Assembly: GCF_014269025.2 (NCBI RefSeq)
Contig: NZ_CP077094.1
Span: forward strand, 2,046,001-2,110,000
From: Pseudomonas promysalinigenes
GTDB lineage: Bacteria > Pseudomonadota > Gammaproteobacteria > Pseudomonadales > Pseudomonadaceae
DNA length: 64,000 bases
Direction of reading: 5' to 3'
Under the pieces are notes generated by a model. The model made no database searches and was not told the origin of the DNA. It worked only from the letters and a program-made list of their open reading frames with translations. Both the position numbers and the translations under genes were made by a program. Below are positions 47,030-55,106 of the stretch, one piece after another (within the stretch, counting starts at the first letter, position 1; each line of letters opens with the position of its first letter).

Positions 47030-48442
47030 ATGGACGCAACATCCACAACCACCTCCGCCAAAGGCGAGCACGAGAGCAAGCTCAGTGCCTCGCTTAAGTC
47101 GCGCCACCTGACGATGATGTCGATCGCTGGGGTGATCGGCGGCGCCTTGTTCGTCGGCTCCGGCAGCGTGATCCACAGCGCCGGCCCAGCGGCCGTACTG
47201 GCCTACCTGGCCGGGGGCATCCTGGTGGTGCTGATCATGCGCATGCTCGGCGAAATGGCGACATCCTCGCCCGACACCGGCTCGTTCTCGACCTATGCTG
47301 ACCGTGCCATCGGCCGTTGGGCTGGCTTCACCATCGGCTGGCTGTACTGGTGGTACTGGGTCATCCTGATGGCCTGGGAAGCGTACGTGGCGGGCAAGAT
47401 CCTCCATGGCTTCTTCCCCGACGTCAGCGTCAACGTGTTCGTGCTGGCCACCACGCTGCTGCTGATCACTGTCAACTTCTTCAACGTCAAGCACTACGGT
47501 GAGTTCGAATTCTGGTTCGCGCTGATCAAGGTCGTGGCGATCGTCTGCTTCCTGGTGGTTTGTACCGCCGCAGTGATGAACATCTGGCAGTTCGGTGAGG
47601 TGCGGGGCATCACCCACCTGACCGCCGAGGGTTTCATGCCCAATGGCATCACCACCGTGATCGGTGCGTTGCTTGGGGTGATGTTCGCCTTCCTGGGTGC
47701 CGAGATCGTCACCATCGCCGCATCCGAAGCCAAGGACCCTGCTACCCAGATCGTCAAAGCCACCAACTCGGTGGTATGGCGAGTGTGCCTGTTCTACGTG
47801 GGCTCGATCTTCCTGATCGTCTGCCTGGTGCCATGGAACGACCCGCAACTGGGCGTTTCCGGCTACGGCGCGTACCGCCGCACCCTGGAGCTGTTGGGTG
47901 TACCGCACGCTGAACTGCTGATGAATTTCGTGGTGCTGACGTCGGTGAGCAGTTGCCTTATCTCGGGCCATTACACTGCTTCGCGCATGCTGTTCTCCCT
48001 GGCCCAGCGCGGTGATGCGCCATCGTTCTTCAAGATCACCCGCGCCGGTACCGGTGTGCCGGTATACGCCATCATCGGCTCCTGCATGGTGGCGGTGGTC
48101 TGCGCGCTGATCAACTTCAGTGAGACCCTGCGCCCCAAAGACGTGCTGGAAACCCTGATGAACACCACCGGTATGATTGCCCTGTTGGTGTACCTGGTCA
48201 TCGCCTTCTCGCAACTGCGCATGCGCCGCAAGCTGATCGCCGAGGGCAAGGAAGTGCGCCTTAAAATGTGGCTGTTCCCATGGCTGACTTACCTGGTGAT
48301 CGCTTTCATCATCGCTGCCCTGGTGACCATGGCGTTCATGCCTGACTACCAGATTCTGGTGATCTCTACCGGCATCGCCGCTGCCCTGGTGGTAGCCATG
48401 GGCGTGGTCCACCAGATCCGCTCTGGCAAGCAGCAGCACTAA
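47030..48442 (+). CDS. gabP: GABA permease (APC superfamily)
   Basis: A 470-aa amino-acid permease with twelve helices. SIAGVIGGALFVGSGSVI near residues 31-48 is the AAT-family signature, and GAEIVTIAASEAKDP in helix 6 region matches GABA permeases. It imports GABA and possibly related amino acids with protons. It is divergent from a MocR regulator and close to an acetylpolyamine deacetylase; putrescine breakdown yields GABA, which links the two. Confidence 0.9.
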   Translation: MDATSTTTSAKGEHESKLSASLKSRHLTMMSIAGVIGGALFVGSGSVIHSAGPAAVLAYLAGGILVVLIMRMLGEMATSSPDTGSFSTYADRAIGRWAGFTIGWLYWWYWVILMAWEAYVAGKILHGFFPDVSVNVFVLATTLLLITVNFFNVKHYGEFEFWFALIKVVAIVCFLVVCTAAVMNIWQFGEVRGITHLTAEGFMPNGITTVIGALLGVMFAFLGAEIVTIAASEAKDPATQIVKATNSVVWRVCLFYVGSIFLIVCLVPWNDPQLGVSGYGAYRRTLELLGVPHAELLMNFVVLTSVSSCLISGHYTASRMLFSLAQRGDAPSFFKITRAGTGVPVYAIIGSCMVAVVCALINFSETLRPKDVLETLMNTTGMIALLVYLVIAFSQLRMRRKLIAEGKEVRLKMWLFPWLTYLVIAFIIAALVTMAFMPDYQILVISTGIAAALVVAMGVVHQIRSGKQQH

Positions 48443-48445
48443 GCC

Positions 48446-48625
48446 TTACTCGCTGTCGGAAGCGGCCGGCTCCCTCGTGGACCCGGCCGTTTCGCGTTGC
48501 TGGGCCTGGTGTTTTTCTGCCGGCATGTGAAAGCGCTGGTTCATCCAGGGTGAGCCGAGCAGTGCGGCGGCGGCAATCAATGCCACGATGGCCAGAGCCA
48601 GAAAGATTTTCATCGGCATGCGCAT
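48446..48625 (-). CDS. Small single-pass membrane protein
   Basis: A 59-aa peptide from ATG 48625 (ATG 48619 and 48613 are alternatives). One helix, KIFLALAIVALIAAAALLG, is followed by a polar tail with many Gln, Glu and Ser. No ribosome-binding site is obvious and it is convergent with gabP (3 bases apart). Function unknown. The composition and the clear helix favour a real gene, but support is moderate. Confidence 0.55.
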   Translation of the reverse strand: MRMPMKIFLALAIVALIAAAALLGSPWMNQRFHMPAEKHQAQQRETAGSTREPAASDSE

Positions 48626-48720
48626 ACAGGGAATGACTACAAGCATAGGCGCACAGTTCAGGCCCATTGGCTTGGCTACATGGCGTATGCTCACAGCATC
48701 GCCCTTAGAAGGAGCCGCCC

Positions 48721-49497
48721 ATGGCCTGGTCCGCCACCCAGTACTCGCTGTTCGAAGATGAACGTACGCGCGCTGTGCGCGACCTGCTGGCCGCCGTGCC
48801 GCCAAGGCCGGTGCGCCATGCCACCGATCTGGGCTGCGGGCCGGGCAATTCCACCGAAGTGCTGTTGCAGCATTGTCCAGATGCGCTGGTGGTCGCGCTG
48901 GACAGCGACCCCGACATGATCGAGAAGGCACGCCAGCGCAAGCGCTTGCTGATTCCGCGGGTGCGCTGCGAGATCGCCGACACCGCTGGCTGGGCCGCCC
49001 CAGAGCCTCAGGACCTCATTCTGGCCAATGCCTCGCTGCAATGGGTGCCCGACCACGGCTCGCTGTACCCGCACCTGGTGCGCCAGCTGAACGAAGGCGG
49101 CAGCCTGGCCGTGCAAACCCCGGACAACCTTGATGAACCGGCACATCGGCAGCTGCGCGAGATCGCCGGGCGTGGCCCCTGGGCGGGCAAGTTCAGCGAT
49201 TTCAGCCTTCCACCGCGGCACAATGCTGCTTTTTACTACGACCTGCTCAGCCCACTGTGCACACGGGTCGACGTGTGGCGCACCACCTATCATCATCCGC
49301 TGCAGGGTGGCGCCGAGGCAGTGGTGGAGTGGTTCAAGGGCTCGGCGTTGCGGCCGTACTTGAGCAAACTCGAGGCTGACGAGCAGGTGGATTTTCTGCA
49401 GATGTACCTGCAGGCCATGCAGCGTGACTATCCGCCATCGACCGACGGCAAGGTATTGCTCCCATTCCCACGCTTATTCGTCGTGGCGACCCGATAA
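48721..49497 (+). CDS. tam: Trans-aconitate 2-methyltransferase
   Basis: A 258-aa class I SAM methyltransferase. SAM motif DLGCGPGNSTE is at about residues 37-47; LANASLQWVPDH and GGSLAVQTPDN are typical of Tam. It methylates trans-aconitate, a spontaneous inhibitor of aconitase. The ATG has AAGGAG upstream. The gene stands alone between gabP and the FecI-like set. Confidence 0.93.
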   Translation: MAWSATQYSLFEDERTRAVRDLLAAVPPRPVRHATDLGCGPGNSTEVLLQHCPDALVVALDSDPDMIEKARQRKRLLIPRVRCEIADTAGWAAPEPQDLILANASLQWVPDHGSLYPHLVRQLNEGGSLAVQTPDNLDEPAHRQLREIAGRGPWAGKFSDFSLPPRHNAAFYYDLLSPLCTRVDVWRTTYHHPLQGGAEAVVEWFKGSALRPYLSKLEADEQVDFLQMYLQAMQRDYPPSTDGKVLLPFPRLFVVATR

Positions 49498-49542
49498 GGT
49501 CGGTATACCCCACCTGCGCTCAGTATTGGCTCAGCGATTAAA

Positions 49543-49561
49543 GTAAATTAGAATCACTACC
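49543..49561 (+). promoter_or_regulatory. Fur-box-like sequence before the fecI-like gene
   Basis: The 19 bases from 49543 match the GATAATGATAATCATTATC consensus at 13 of 19 positions, including the central AGAATCA-type core. It ends 26 bases before the chosen ATG, as is usual for iron-repressed ECF sigma genes. Confidence 0.6.
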
Positions 49562-49587
49562 ATTTACTTCACTTGCCGAGCTTCATC

Positions 49588-50097
49588 ATGGTCGACGCCG
49601 CGCCGCCTTCCCAGCACAGCCTGCCTGATCTTTACCGTGAACATCGCAGTTGGCTGGAGGCCTGGCTGCGCCGGCGTATGGGCAACGCCTGGGATGCCGC
49701 AGACCTCAGCCAGGACACCTTCCTGCGCTTGCTCGCTAGCGCTCAGCCCCTGGCCGAGCTTCGCGAACCCCGTGCCTATCTTCTTACCGTAGGCAAACGG
49801 CTGCTCAGCAACTTTCACACAAGGCGCAACCTCGAGAAGGCCTACCTCGAGGCACTGGCACATTTGCCGGAGCAGAGTCTGCCGTCGCCCGAGCAGCGCT
49901 GGATACTGCTCGAAACCCTGCAAGCGTTGGATGAACTGCTCGATGGCCTCAAACCAGCAGTGCGCAGGGCTTTTCTCTGGAGTCAGCTCGAAGGCCTGGG
50001 CTACTGCGAAATTGCCGAGCGTCTGGGTGTTTCTGAGCGCACGGTCAAACGTTACATGGCGCAGGCCTACGAGCACTGCCTATTGGCTCAGCTGTGA
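49588..50097 (+). CDS. FecI-like ECF sigma factor
   Basis: A 169-aa iron-type ECF sigma from ATG 49588 (TTG 49573 is possible). Region 2 has LYREHRSWLEAWLRRRMGNAWDAADLSQDTFLRLL; region 4 has LEGLGYCEIAERLGVSERTVKRY. It should direct transcription of the downstream receptor once the FecR-like partner signals. The stop overlaps the start of the fecR-like gene. A Fur-like site precedes it. Confidence 0.93.
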   Translation: MVDAAPPSQHSLPDLYREHRSWLEAWLRRRMGNAWDAADLSQDTFLRLLASAQPLAELREPRAYLLTVGKRLLSNFHTRRNLEKAYLEALAHLPEQSLPSPEQRWILLETLQALDELLDGLKPAVRRAFLWSQLEGLGYCEIAERLGVSERTVKRYMAQAYEHCLLAQL

Positions 50098-51041
50098 TGC
50101 ACACGCATTCGAAGCAGACGCGCGAGGCCCTACGCGCAGCTGCCTGCTGGCTGGCATTGCTCGAATCCGGTCGGGCTAGCCCGAGCGACCTCGAGCGCCT
50201 GGCGCAATGGCGAGGCAGCAACAGCGAACATGAACAGGCCTGGCAAAAAGCGCAGCAGTTGCGCCAGCGCTTTTCGCAATTGCCCCCCGAGTTGGCCATG
50301 GCTACCCTAGACCGCCCCCAGGCCAGTCGCCGCGCCTTGCTCAAGCAGGCATTGGGCCTAGCCGCCCTGGCGCCCGCGGCCTGGTTGCTGAGCCGGCAAT
50401 TGCCGTTAGAGGCATGGACCGCCGATGTGCACACGGCGGTCGGCGAGCGCAGACGGCTGGTTCTAAGTGACGGTACGGTGTTGCAACTGAACACCGATAG
50501 TGCGGTCGATCTGAACCTTGAAGGTGCGAGCGTGAAACTGCTGCGTGGCGAGGTAGCTTTGGCAGTGCCCCAGGGGCGCAACCAAGTACTGCAGCAGCCT
50601 TATGGGCAAGTAGTTATCAGTGGCGCTGATGTTTGCCTGCACCTGTTCGAACAGGCATGCCGAGTCTCGGTAGTCAAAGGCCAGGCCACGGTGTACCCGT
50701 TAAGTGGCGGTGCCGTGGTGCTGCAAGCGGGCCAGCAAACCGATGTGCGGGCCGACGGCCCTGGCCGTGTTGCGGCCCTAGACGATTTGCTGCTGGGCTG
50801 GCGCGAGGGCGTGCTGCGCTTGAACGATCGGCCATTGGGCGACCTGCTCAACGAGCTGCGCCGGTATCGCCCCGGTGTGCTGCGTTGGGATCCTGAGTTG
50901 GAACGGTTGCGGGTAACAGGCACTTTCCGCCTGGATGATACCGACCGGGTGTTGGCCCTGTTGGCCGCAAGCCTTCCACTGCATGTGCAGACCCACACCC
51001 GTTACTGGGTAAGCCTGACGGCGCCAGAAATTCGTGGCTAA
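50097..51041 (+). CDS. FecR-like sigma regulator
   Basis: A 314-aa protein: cytosolic DUF4880 N-terminus (about 10-55, with WLALLESGRASPSDLERLAQW), a hydrophobic membrane segment near residues 82-97 (ALGLAALAPAAWLL), and a periplasmic FecR domain containing VGERRRLVLSDGTVLQLNTDSAV. It relays the state of the TonB receptor to the sigma factor. ATG 50097 is chosen; GTG 50094 directly before it is equally close. Confidence 0.93.
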   Translation: MHTHSKQTREALRAAACWLALLESGRASPSDLERLAQWRGSNSEHEQAWQKAQQLRQRFSQLPPELAMATLDRPQASRRALLKQALGLAALAPAAWLLSRQLPLEAWTADVHTAVGERRRLVLSDGTVLQLNTDSAVDLNLEGASVKLLRGEVALAVPQGRNQVLQQPYGQVVISGADVCLHLFEQACRVSVVKGQATVYPLSGGAVVLQAGQQTDVRADGPGRVAALDDLLLGWREGVLRLNDRPLGDLLNELRRYRPGVLRWDPELERLRVTGTFRLDDTDRVLALLAASLPLHVQTHTRYWVSLTAPEIRG

Positions 51042-51055
51042 GGCTGTCCCCTTTA

Positions 51056-51086
51056 TTCTTCTCACCGGTCATTACCGGTAGAAGAA
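51056..51086 (+). promoter_or_regulatory. Hairpin between fecR-like gene and TonB receptor gene
   Basis: TTCTTCT and AGAAGAA flank an inner pair of ACCGGT sequences, giving a 13-bp stem with one bulged C and a CATT loop. It lies in the 63-bp gap, 18 bases before the receptor start. It could be the early transcribed region of a FecI-type promoter or an RNA element separating fecR and receptor levels. Confidence 0.65.
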
Positions 51087-51104
51087 CACTAGGGAGCCTT
51101 CTCG

Positions 51105-53501
51105 ATGCCTGCTGTAATGCCACTTTCCACGCGCCACTTGCTGCGTGCCGGGTTCGCCATGAGCCTGTTGTTCAGCACACCACTATGGGCCGCAGACCGA
51201 GCGCTGCGCACCTACGAAGTACCTGCTGGCAGCCTGGGCACTGCGCTTACACGCTTCGCCGACCAGGCTGGGGTGAGCCTGTCGCTTGACCCGGCTTTGG
51301 TCAGTGGCCAGCAAAGCCTAGGTTTGTCTGGCCGTTACACCCTGGACGAAGGCTTCCTGCAATTGCTGCGCGGCACGGGCCTGCTGTTGCAGCCGGTAGG
51401 CGAGGGGGCGTTCACCCTGGTGCCGGCCCCCCAGGACGCGGGTGTGGTGGAGATTGCACCAACCAACATCAGCGGCGGCCAGCTCCAGTTCAACGACGGC
51501 CAGCCTTATGCGGGCGGGCAAGTGGCGCGCAAGGGCTCGCAGGGCCTGCTCGGTGCGCGCGACTTCATGGACACACCCTTCAGTATGACCACCTACACCC
51601 ATGAGTTGGTGAAGAACCAACAGGCTCGCACCTTGAGCGATGTAGTGGCCAGCGACCCCTCGGTGCGTGCGACCAACCCGGCAGGCGGGCGCTTCGAGCA
51701 GTTCACCATCCGTGGCTTGAGCCTGTTCAATAGCGATGTGTCCTACAATGGCCTCTACGGCATCCTGCCGACCTATTCGATCGACATGGAGATGGCCGAC
51801 CGCGTCGACATTCTCAAAGGCCCAAGCCAGCTGATCAATGGCATTTCGCCGCGGGGCAGCGTGGGTGGCGCCATTAACGTGGTCCCCAAGCGCGCTGGCG
51901 ACAAGCCGATCACCGAGTTCACCGGTAACTACGCTTCCAATAGCCAAGTTGGCGGTGCAGTGGATGTTGGCCGCCGATTCGGTGAGGGTGAGCAGTTCGG
52001 CCTGCGCTTCAATGGGGTGAAGCAGGGCGGCGATACCGAGTGGGGCCAGCAGCGCGTGGACCGCGAAATGGCCGTGCTTGGACTGGACTTCAGGGGCGAG
52101 CGCCTGCGGCTGTCGGCAGACCTGGGCCACACTGAGCGTGACACCGACGCCCCCCAGGAGCGTGTTTTGGTCGGGGCCAATGCCAGGGTGCCCAGTGCCA
52201 GCGATGTACGCCACAACTATGCGCAGCGCTGGAGCCAGGCGCACACCAACGACACCTTCGGCACATTCAATGCCGAGTACGATATCAGCGACTCGCTGAT
52301 GGCCTACGGCGCATTCGGCGCTCGCGAGAGCCACCACGATTTCCTGCGCCATAATGTGTCGATCATCAACGACGCCGGTGACTTCAGCGTGCAGCCCCGC
52401 GACTTCACCCGTGACGAGTCGGTGCGCACCGCCATGGCCGGGGTGCGCAACTGGTTTCATACAGGCCCCGTCAGCCATGAAGTCAATCTGGCCGCCAGCT
52501 ACTTCTACATGGACTTCACCAACGGCGGCGCACGCTATGCCACGGCCCTGAGCAACCTGTATAACCCCGTCGCTACCCCAACACCGGTCACCCCAACCCG
52601 CAGCGATGGTCAGGCTTACACCGAAAATCGGTTCTCCGGGATTGCGCTGGCCGACACACTTGGCTTTGTCGACGATCGACTGCTGCTGACCCTGGGCGCT
52701 CGCTGGCAACGGGTGCAGGTGGACGACTGGAGCGATGGGGTCAAGGGCGATACAGCGTATGACGAAGAGAAGGTTTCGCCTTCCGCTGGCCTGCTGCTCA
52801 AGGTCACCGACCAGCTTTCGCTCTATGCCAACTATATGGAGGGCTTGAGCCAAGGCAAGATTGCGCCGTCGACTTCGATCAACGAGGACCAGATCTTCCC
52901 ACCGTTCATCAGCCGTCAGATCGAAGTCGGCGCCAAATATGATCTGGGCCGCGTGGCTTTCACTGCCAGTGCCTTCCGCATACGCCAGCCAGCGTACGAA
53001 ACCAATGCCACGTCTCGGGTATTCGGCCCCAACGGTAAACGTGAAAATCGTGGAGTGGAACTGAGTGTATTCGGCGAGCCGCTTGACGGTATCCGTGTGC
53101 TCGGGGGCGTGATGTTCATCGACAGCGAGCTGACCGGTACGGTCAACGGCGCTTTCGACGGCAACCGCGCCCCGGCAACTCCGCGATACAACATTAACCT
53201 GGGCGTGGAATGGGATGTGCCTGGGGTCAACGGTTTGACCCTGACAGGGCGGGGCATTCATTCCAGCTCCCAGTACCTGGACCAGGCCAATAGCAAGCGG
53301 ATCGACGGCTGGGAACGATTCGACGTGGGCGCGCGCTATGCGTTGAAGCTCGACAGCACTGAGGTCACCCTGCGCGCCAATGTCGAGAATCTGATGGACA
53401 AACGTTACTGGGCATCGGCGGGCGCGCCGGACGATAGCGAGCCTGGCTTGACCCTGGCCACCCCGCGTACTTACCTGCTATCGGCAACACTCGGCTTCTG
53501 A
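51105..53501 (+). CDS. TonB-dependent siderophore receptor with signalling domain
   Basis: A 798-aa outer-membrane receptor. Signal peptide 1-29; STN signalling domain about 36-105 (YEVPAGSLGTALTRFADQAG), the part that contacts FecR; plug domain about 140-260; then a 22-strand barrel ending in the C-terminal Phe (SATLGF). It belongs to the FhuE/FoxA/FpvA-like hydroxamate group by general look; the actual siderophore cannot be told. With the fecI- and fecR-like genes it forms a complete cell-surface signalling unit. Confidence 0.94.
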   Translation: MPAVMPLSTRHLLRAGFAMSLLFSTPLWAADRALRTYEVPAGSLGTALTRFADQAGVSLSLDPALVSGQQSLGLSGRYTLDEGFLQLLRGTGLLLQPVGEGAFTLVPAPQDAGVVEIAPTNISGGQLQFNDGQPYAGGQVARKGSQGLLGARDFMDTPFSMTTYTHELVKNQQARTLSDVVASDPSVRATNPAGGRFEQFTIRGLSLFNSDVSYNGLYGILPTYSIDMEMADRVDILKGPSQLINGISPRGSVGGAINVVPKRAGDKPITEFTGNYASNSQVGGAVDVGRRFGEGEQFGLRFNGVKQGGDTEWGQQRVDREMAVLGLDFRGERLRLSADLGHTERDTDAPQERVLVGANARVPSASDVRHNYAQRWSQAHTNDTFGTFNAEYDISDSLMAYGAFGARESHHDFLRHNVSIINDAGDFSVQPRDFTRDESVRTAMAGVRNWFHTGPVSHEVNLAASYFYMDFTNGGARYATALSNLYNPVATPTPVTPTRSDGQAYTENRFSGIALADTLGFVDDRLLLTLGARWQRVQVDDWSDGVKGDTAYDEEKVSPSAGLLLKVTDQLSLYANYMEGLSQGKIAPSTSINEDQIFPPFISRQIEVGAKYDLGRVAFTASAFRIRQPAYETNATSRVFGPNGKRENRGVELSVFGEPLDGIRVLGGVMFIDSELTGTVNGAFDGNRAPATPRYNINLGVEWDVPGVNGLTLTGRGIHSSSQYLDQANSKRIDGWERFDVGARYALKLDSTEVTLRANVENLMDKRYWASAGAPDDSEPGLTLATPRTYLLSATLGF

Positions 53502-53686
53502 TTCGCCAGCAGACACCGGGCAGCGCGCGGCAACCGTCGGCTACGGCGGCGCTTGGGGCAGGTCAGTCACATTTGCGGTTTCACGTCGGCAGGCAGCGTG
53601 GCTTCGAGGGCTTGCCTGGCGGCGTTGAACTTGTCACCCTTTGCGCCGGATCGATTGTTCATGCCGTGACAGAAGGAAGCACGCTC

Positions 53687-54412
53687 TTGAGCTGGGAAAA
53701 AATCGGCAAAACCCTGGTTGCCATGTTGCTTGGCCTGATGGTCTTGCTGGTGGCCTATGTGCTGGTCACAAACCAGCCAAGGCTCGAGGCGACGCTGACC
53801 TACGCCTACCTGACCTATCCCAGCCAGTTCAGCGAGCGCATCAGCAAGGCCAATGACCAGCTCAAGTACGAGCAGTTGCAGCCACGGGTCAATAGCATCA
53901 GTGGCGGCGCGTTGAATCAATACCAGATCGACAAGTTGATCGAAATGGCCCAGGCCCCTTATGCGCAACTGTTTGCCAAGCCCTTCGAAGCCGGGCTGGT
54001 CGATCATCGCACCGGGTTGCTCATCGACCTGCAGAACCTGGGTGACAGCGATGTGCGTGAGGTAAAAGTACGTCTACCAGCCAAAGGCCTGGTGCAGGTG
54101 CGTGATGCAGCTGGCAACGACACGTTGTACGAAGCGGCCACAGCCCAGGTGCTGATACCTCTGATCGAAAAGGGCGGGGCGTGCAAGGTCTGGGTGTACT
54201 TCGACGCCGACTACTCGCAGATCCGTCAAGGTGGCATAGGCGTGAGCTTCGCCGGGGGCGAAGCGGACATCCGAGTCTATCGGGAGTTCACCGGTTTCCC
54301 TGCGCTGGTTGCGCGCTACAGTCGGGAGCTGGTGGGGTTGTTGGCGGTCACCTTGCTGTGTGTGCTGATGATGGGTTACGTCTGCCTGAGCCGCCGACGC
54401 ACCCTTGCCTGA
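53687..54412 (+). CDS. Two-TM membrane protein of unknown function, TTG start
   Basis: A 241-aa protein from TTG 53687, which has AGAAGGAAG 7 bases upstream; GTG 53666 is an alternative and the open frame reaches further 5' without signals. TM1 is at about 7-27 and TM2 at about 212-233. Between them is a roughly 180-residue domain, probably periplasmic, with a beta-rich centre (RTGLLIDLQNLGDSDVREVKVRLP) suggestive of an Ig-like or adhesin-type fold. I do not recognise it. It follows the receptor gene by 185 bp. Confidence 0.72.
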   Translation: MSWEKIGKTLVAMLLGLMVLLVAYVLVTNQPRLEATLTYAYLTYPSQFSERISKANDQLKYEQLQPRVNSISGGALNQYQIDKLIEMAQAPYAQLFAKPFEAGLVDHRTGLLIDLQNLGDSDVREVKVRLPAKGLVQVRDAAGNDTLYEAATAQVLIPLIEKGGACKVWVYFDADYSQIRQGGIGVSFAGGEADIRVYREFTGFPALVARYSRELVGLLAVTLLCVLMMGYVCLSRRRTLA

Positions 54413-54417
54413 GCGGT

Positions 54418-54457
54418 CGTGGGGCCGAACGCTGCAAGGCAGCGCCTCGATCCCACG
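54418..54457 (+). terminator. Branched hairpin after the two-TM protein gene
   Basis: CGTGGG pairs with CCCACG, and the inner CGCTG/CAGCG stem carries a short AAGG-type loop. It lies just past the stop and before the convergent AhpD-like gene. There is no T-tract. Confidence 0.55.
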
Positions 54458-54475
54458 GCCGATTTCAGGTTCGGC

Positions 54476-54913
54476 TCAGGCCGGGGCCATCGCGAACCCT
54501 ACGCCGAAGCGGTTCCAGGCATTGATAGTGGCAATGGCAAAGGTCAGGTTGACCACTTCAGCGGGTTCGAAGTGAGCGTGCAATGCCTGATATTCGGCTT
54601 GTGGCGCACCGCGCTCGGGCAGCCGGGTCAGGCATTCCAGCCATGCCAATGCGGCACGTTCACGGGCGCTGAAGTAAGGGGTTTCCTGCCAGACGCACAA
54701 TGTTTGCAAGCGCGCCTCGGTTTCACCGGCCTTGCGCGCATCATTGGCATGCACGTTCACACAGTAGGCGCAGCCATTGATTTGCGAGGCACGCAGGCGC
54801 ACCAGTTCCAGTAGGGAGTTTTCCAGCCCGCTCTGGGCCAAAGCCTGCTCGAGCCCGACCATGGCTTTGTAGGCTTGCGGCGAGTGTTTGGCCCATTCGA
54901 TACGGTCGTTCAT
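54476..54913 (-). CDS. AhpD-like carboxymuconolactone decarboxylase-family protein
   Basis: A 145-aa helical protein with the redox motif CAYC (Cys48, Cys51) followed by His55, the AhpD-type peroxidase signature. Such proteins reduce peroxides through the CxxC pair. ATG 54913 has GGAG upstream; the longer open frame adds 19 unlikely residues. Monocistronic by appearance, with its 3' end facing the two-TM gene. Confidence 0.9.
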   Translation of the reverse strand: MNDRIEWAKHSPQAYKAMVGLEQALAQSGLENSLLELVRLRASQINGCAYCVNVHANDARKAGETEARLQTLCVWQETPYFSARERAALAWLECLTRLPERGAPQAEYQALHAHFEPAEVVNLTFAIATINAWNRFGVGFAMAPA

Positions 54914-55106
54914 AAGTGCTCCAGGGGTCTGTTGTGGACTTGGCCCTACATTAGCCGCCGTCGCCTGCATGCCCCATAGCCAATCGCGCGGTTTGCCGGG
55001 AGGCCAATCGGGTTATTCAGGTGGCCACTGACCTGCATCCAATCTCTTCATTTCTACCCTGACCTCCCAGACAGGATAATCAGGCGGTCTTGTTCGGAGT
55101 GGATGT

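Noticed and set aside
46922..48439. 505-codon open frame antisense to gabP
   Set aside because: The translation is His/Gln/Asp-rich without domains, and the opposite strand encodes a complete twelve-helix permease.
51318..53261. 647-codon open frame antisense to the TonB receptor
   Set aside because: It mirrors the receptor gene, whose signal peptide, STN domain, plug and barrel end are all intact. Long antisense frames are expected in GC-rich Pseudomonas genes.
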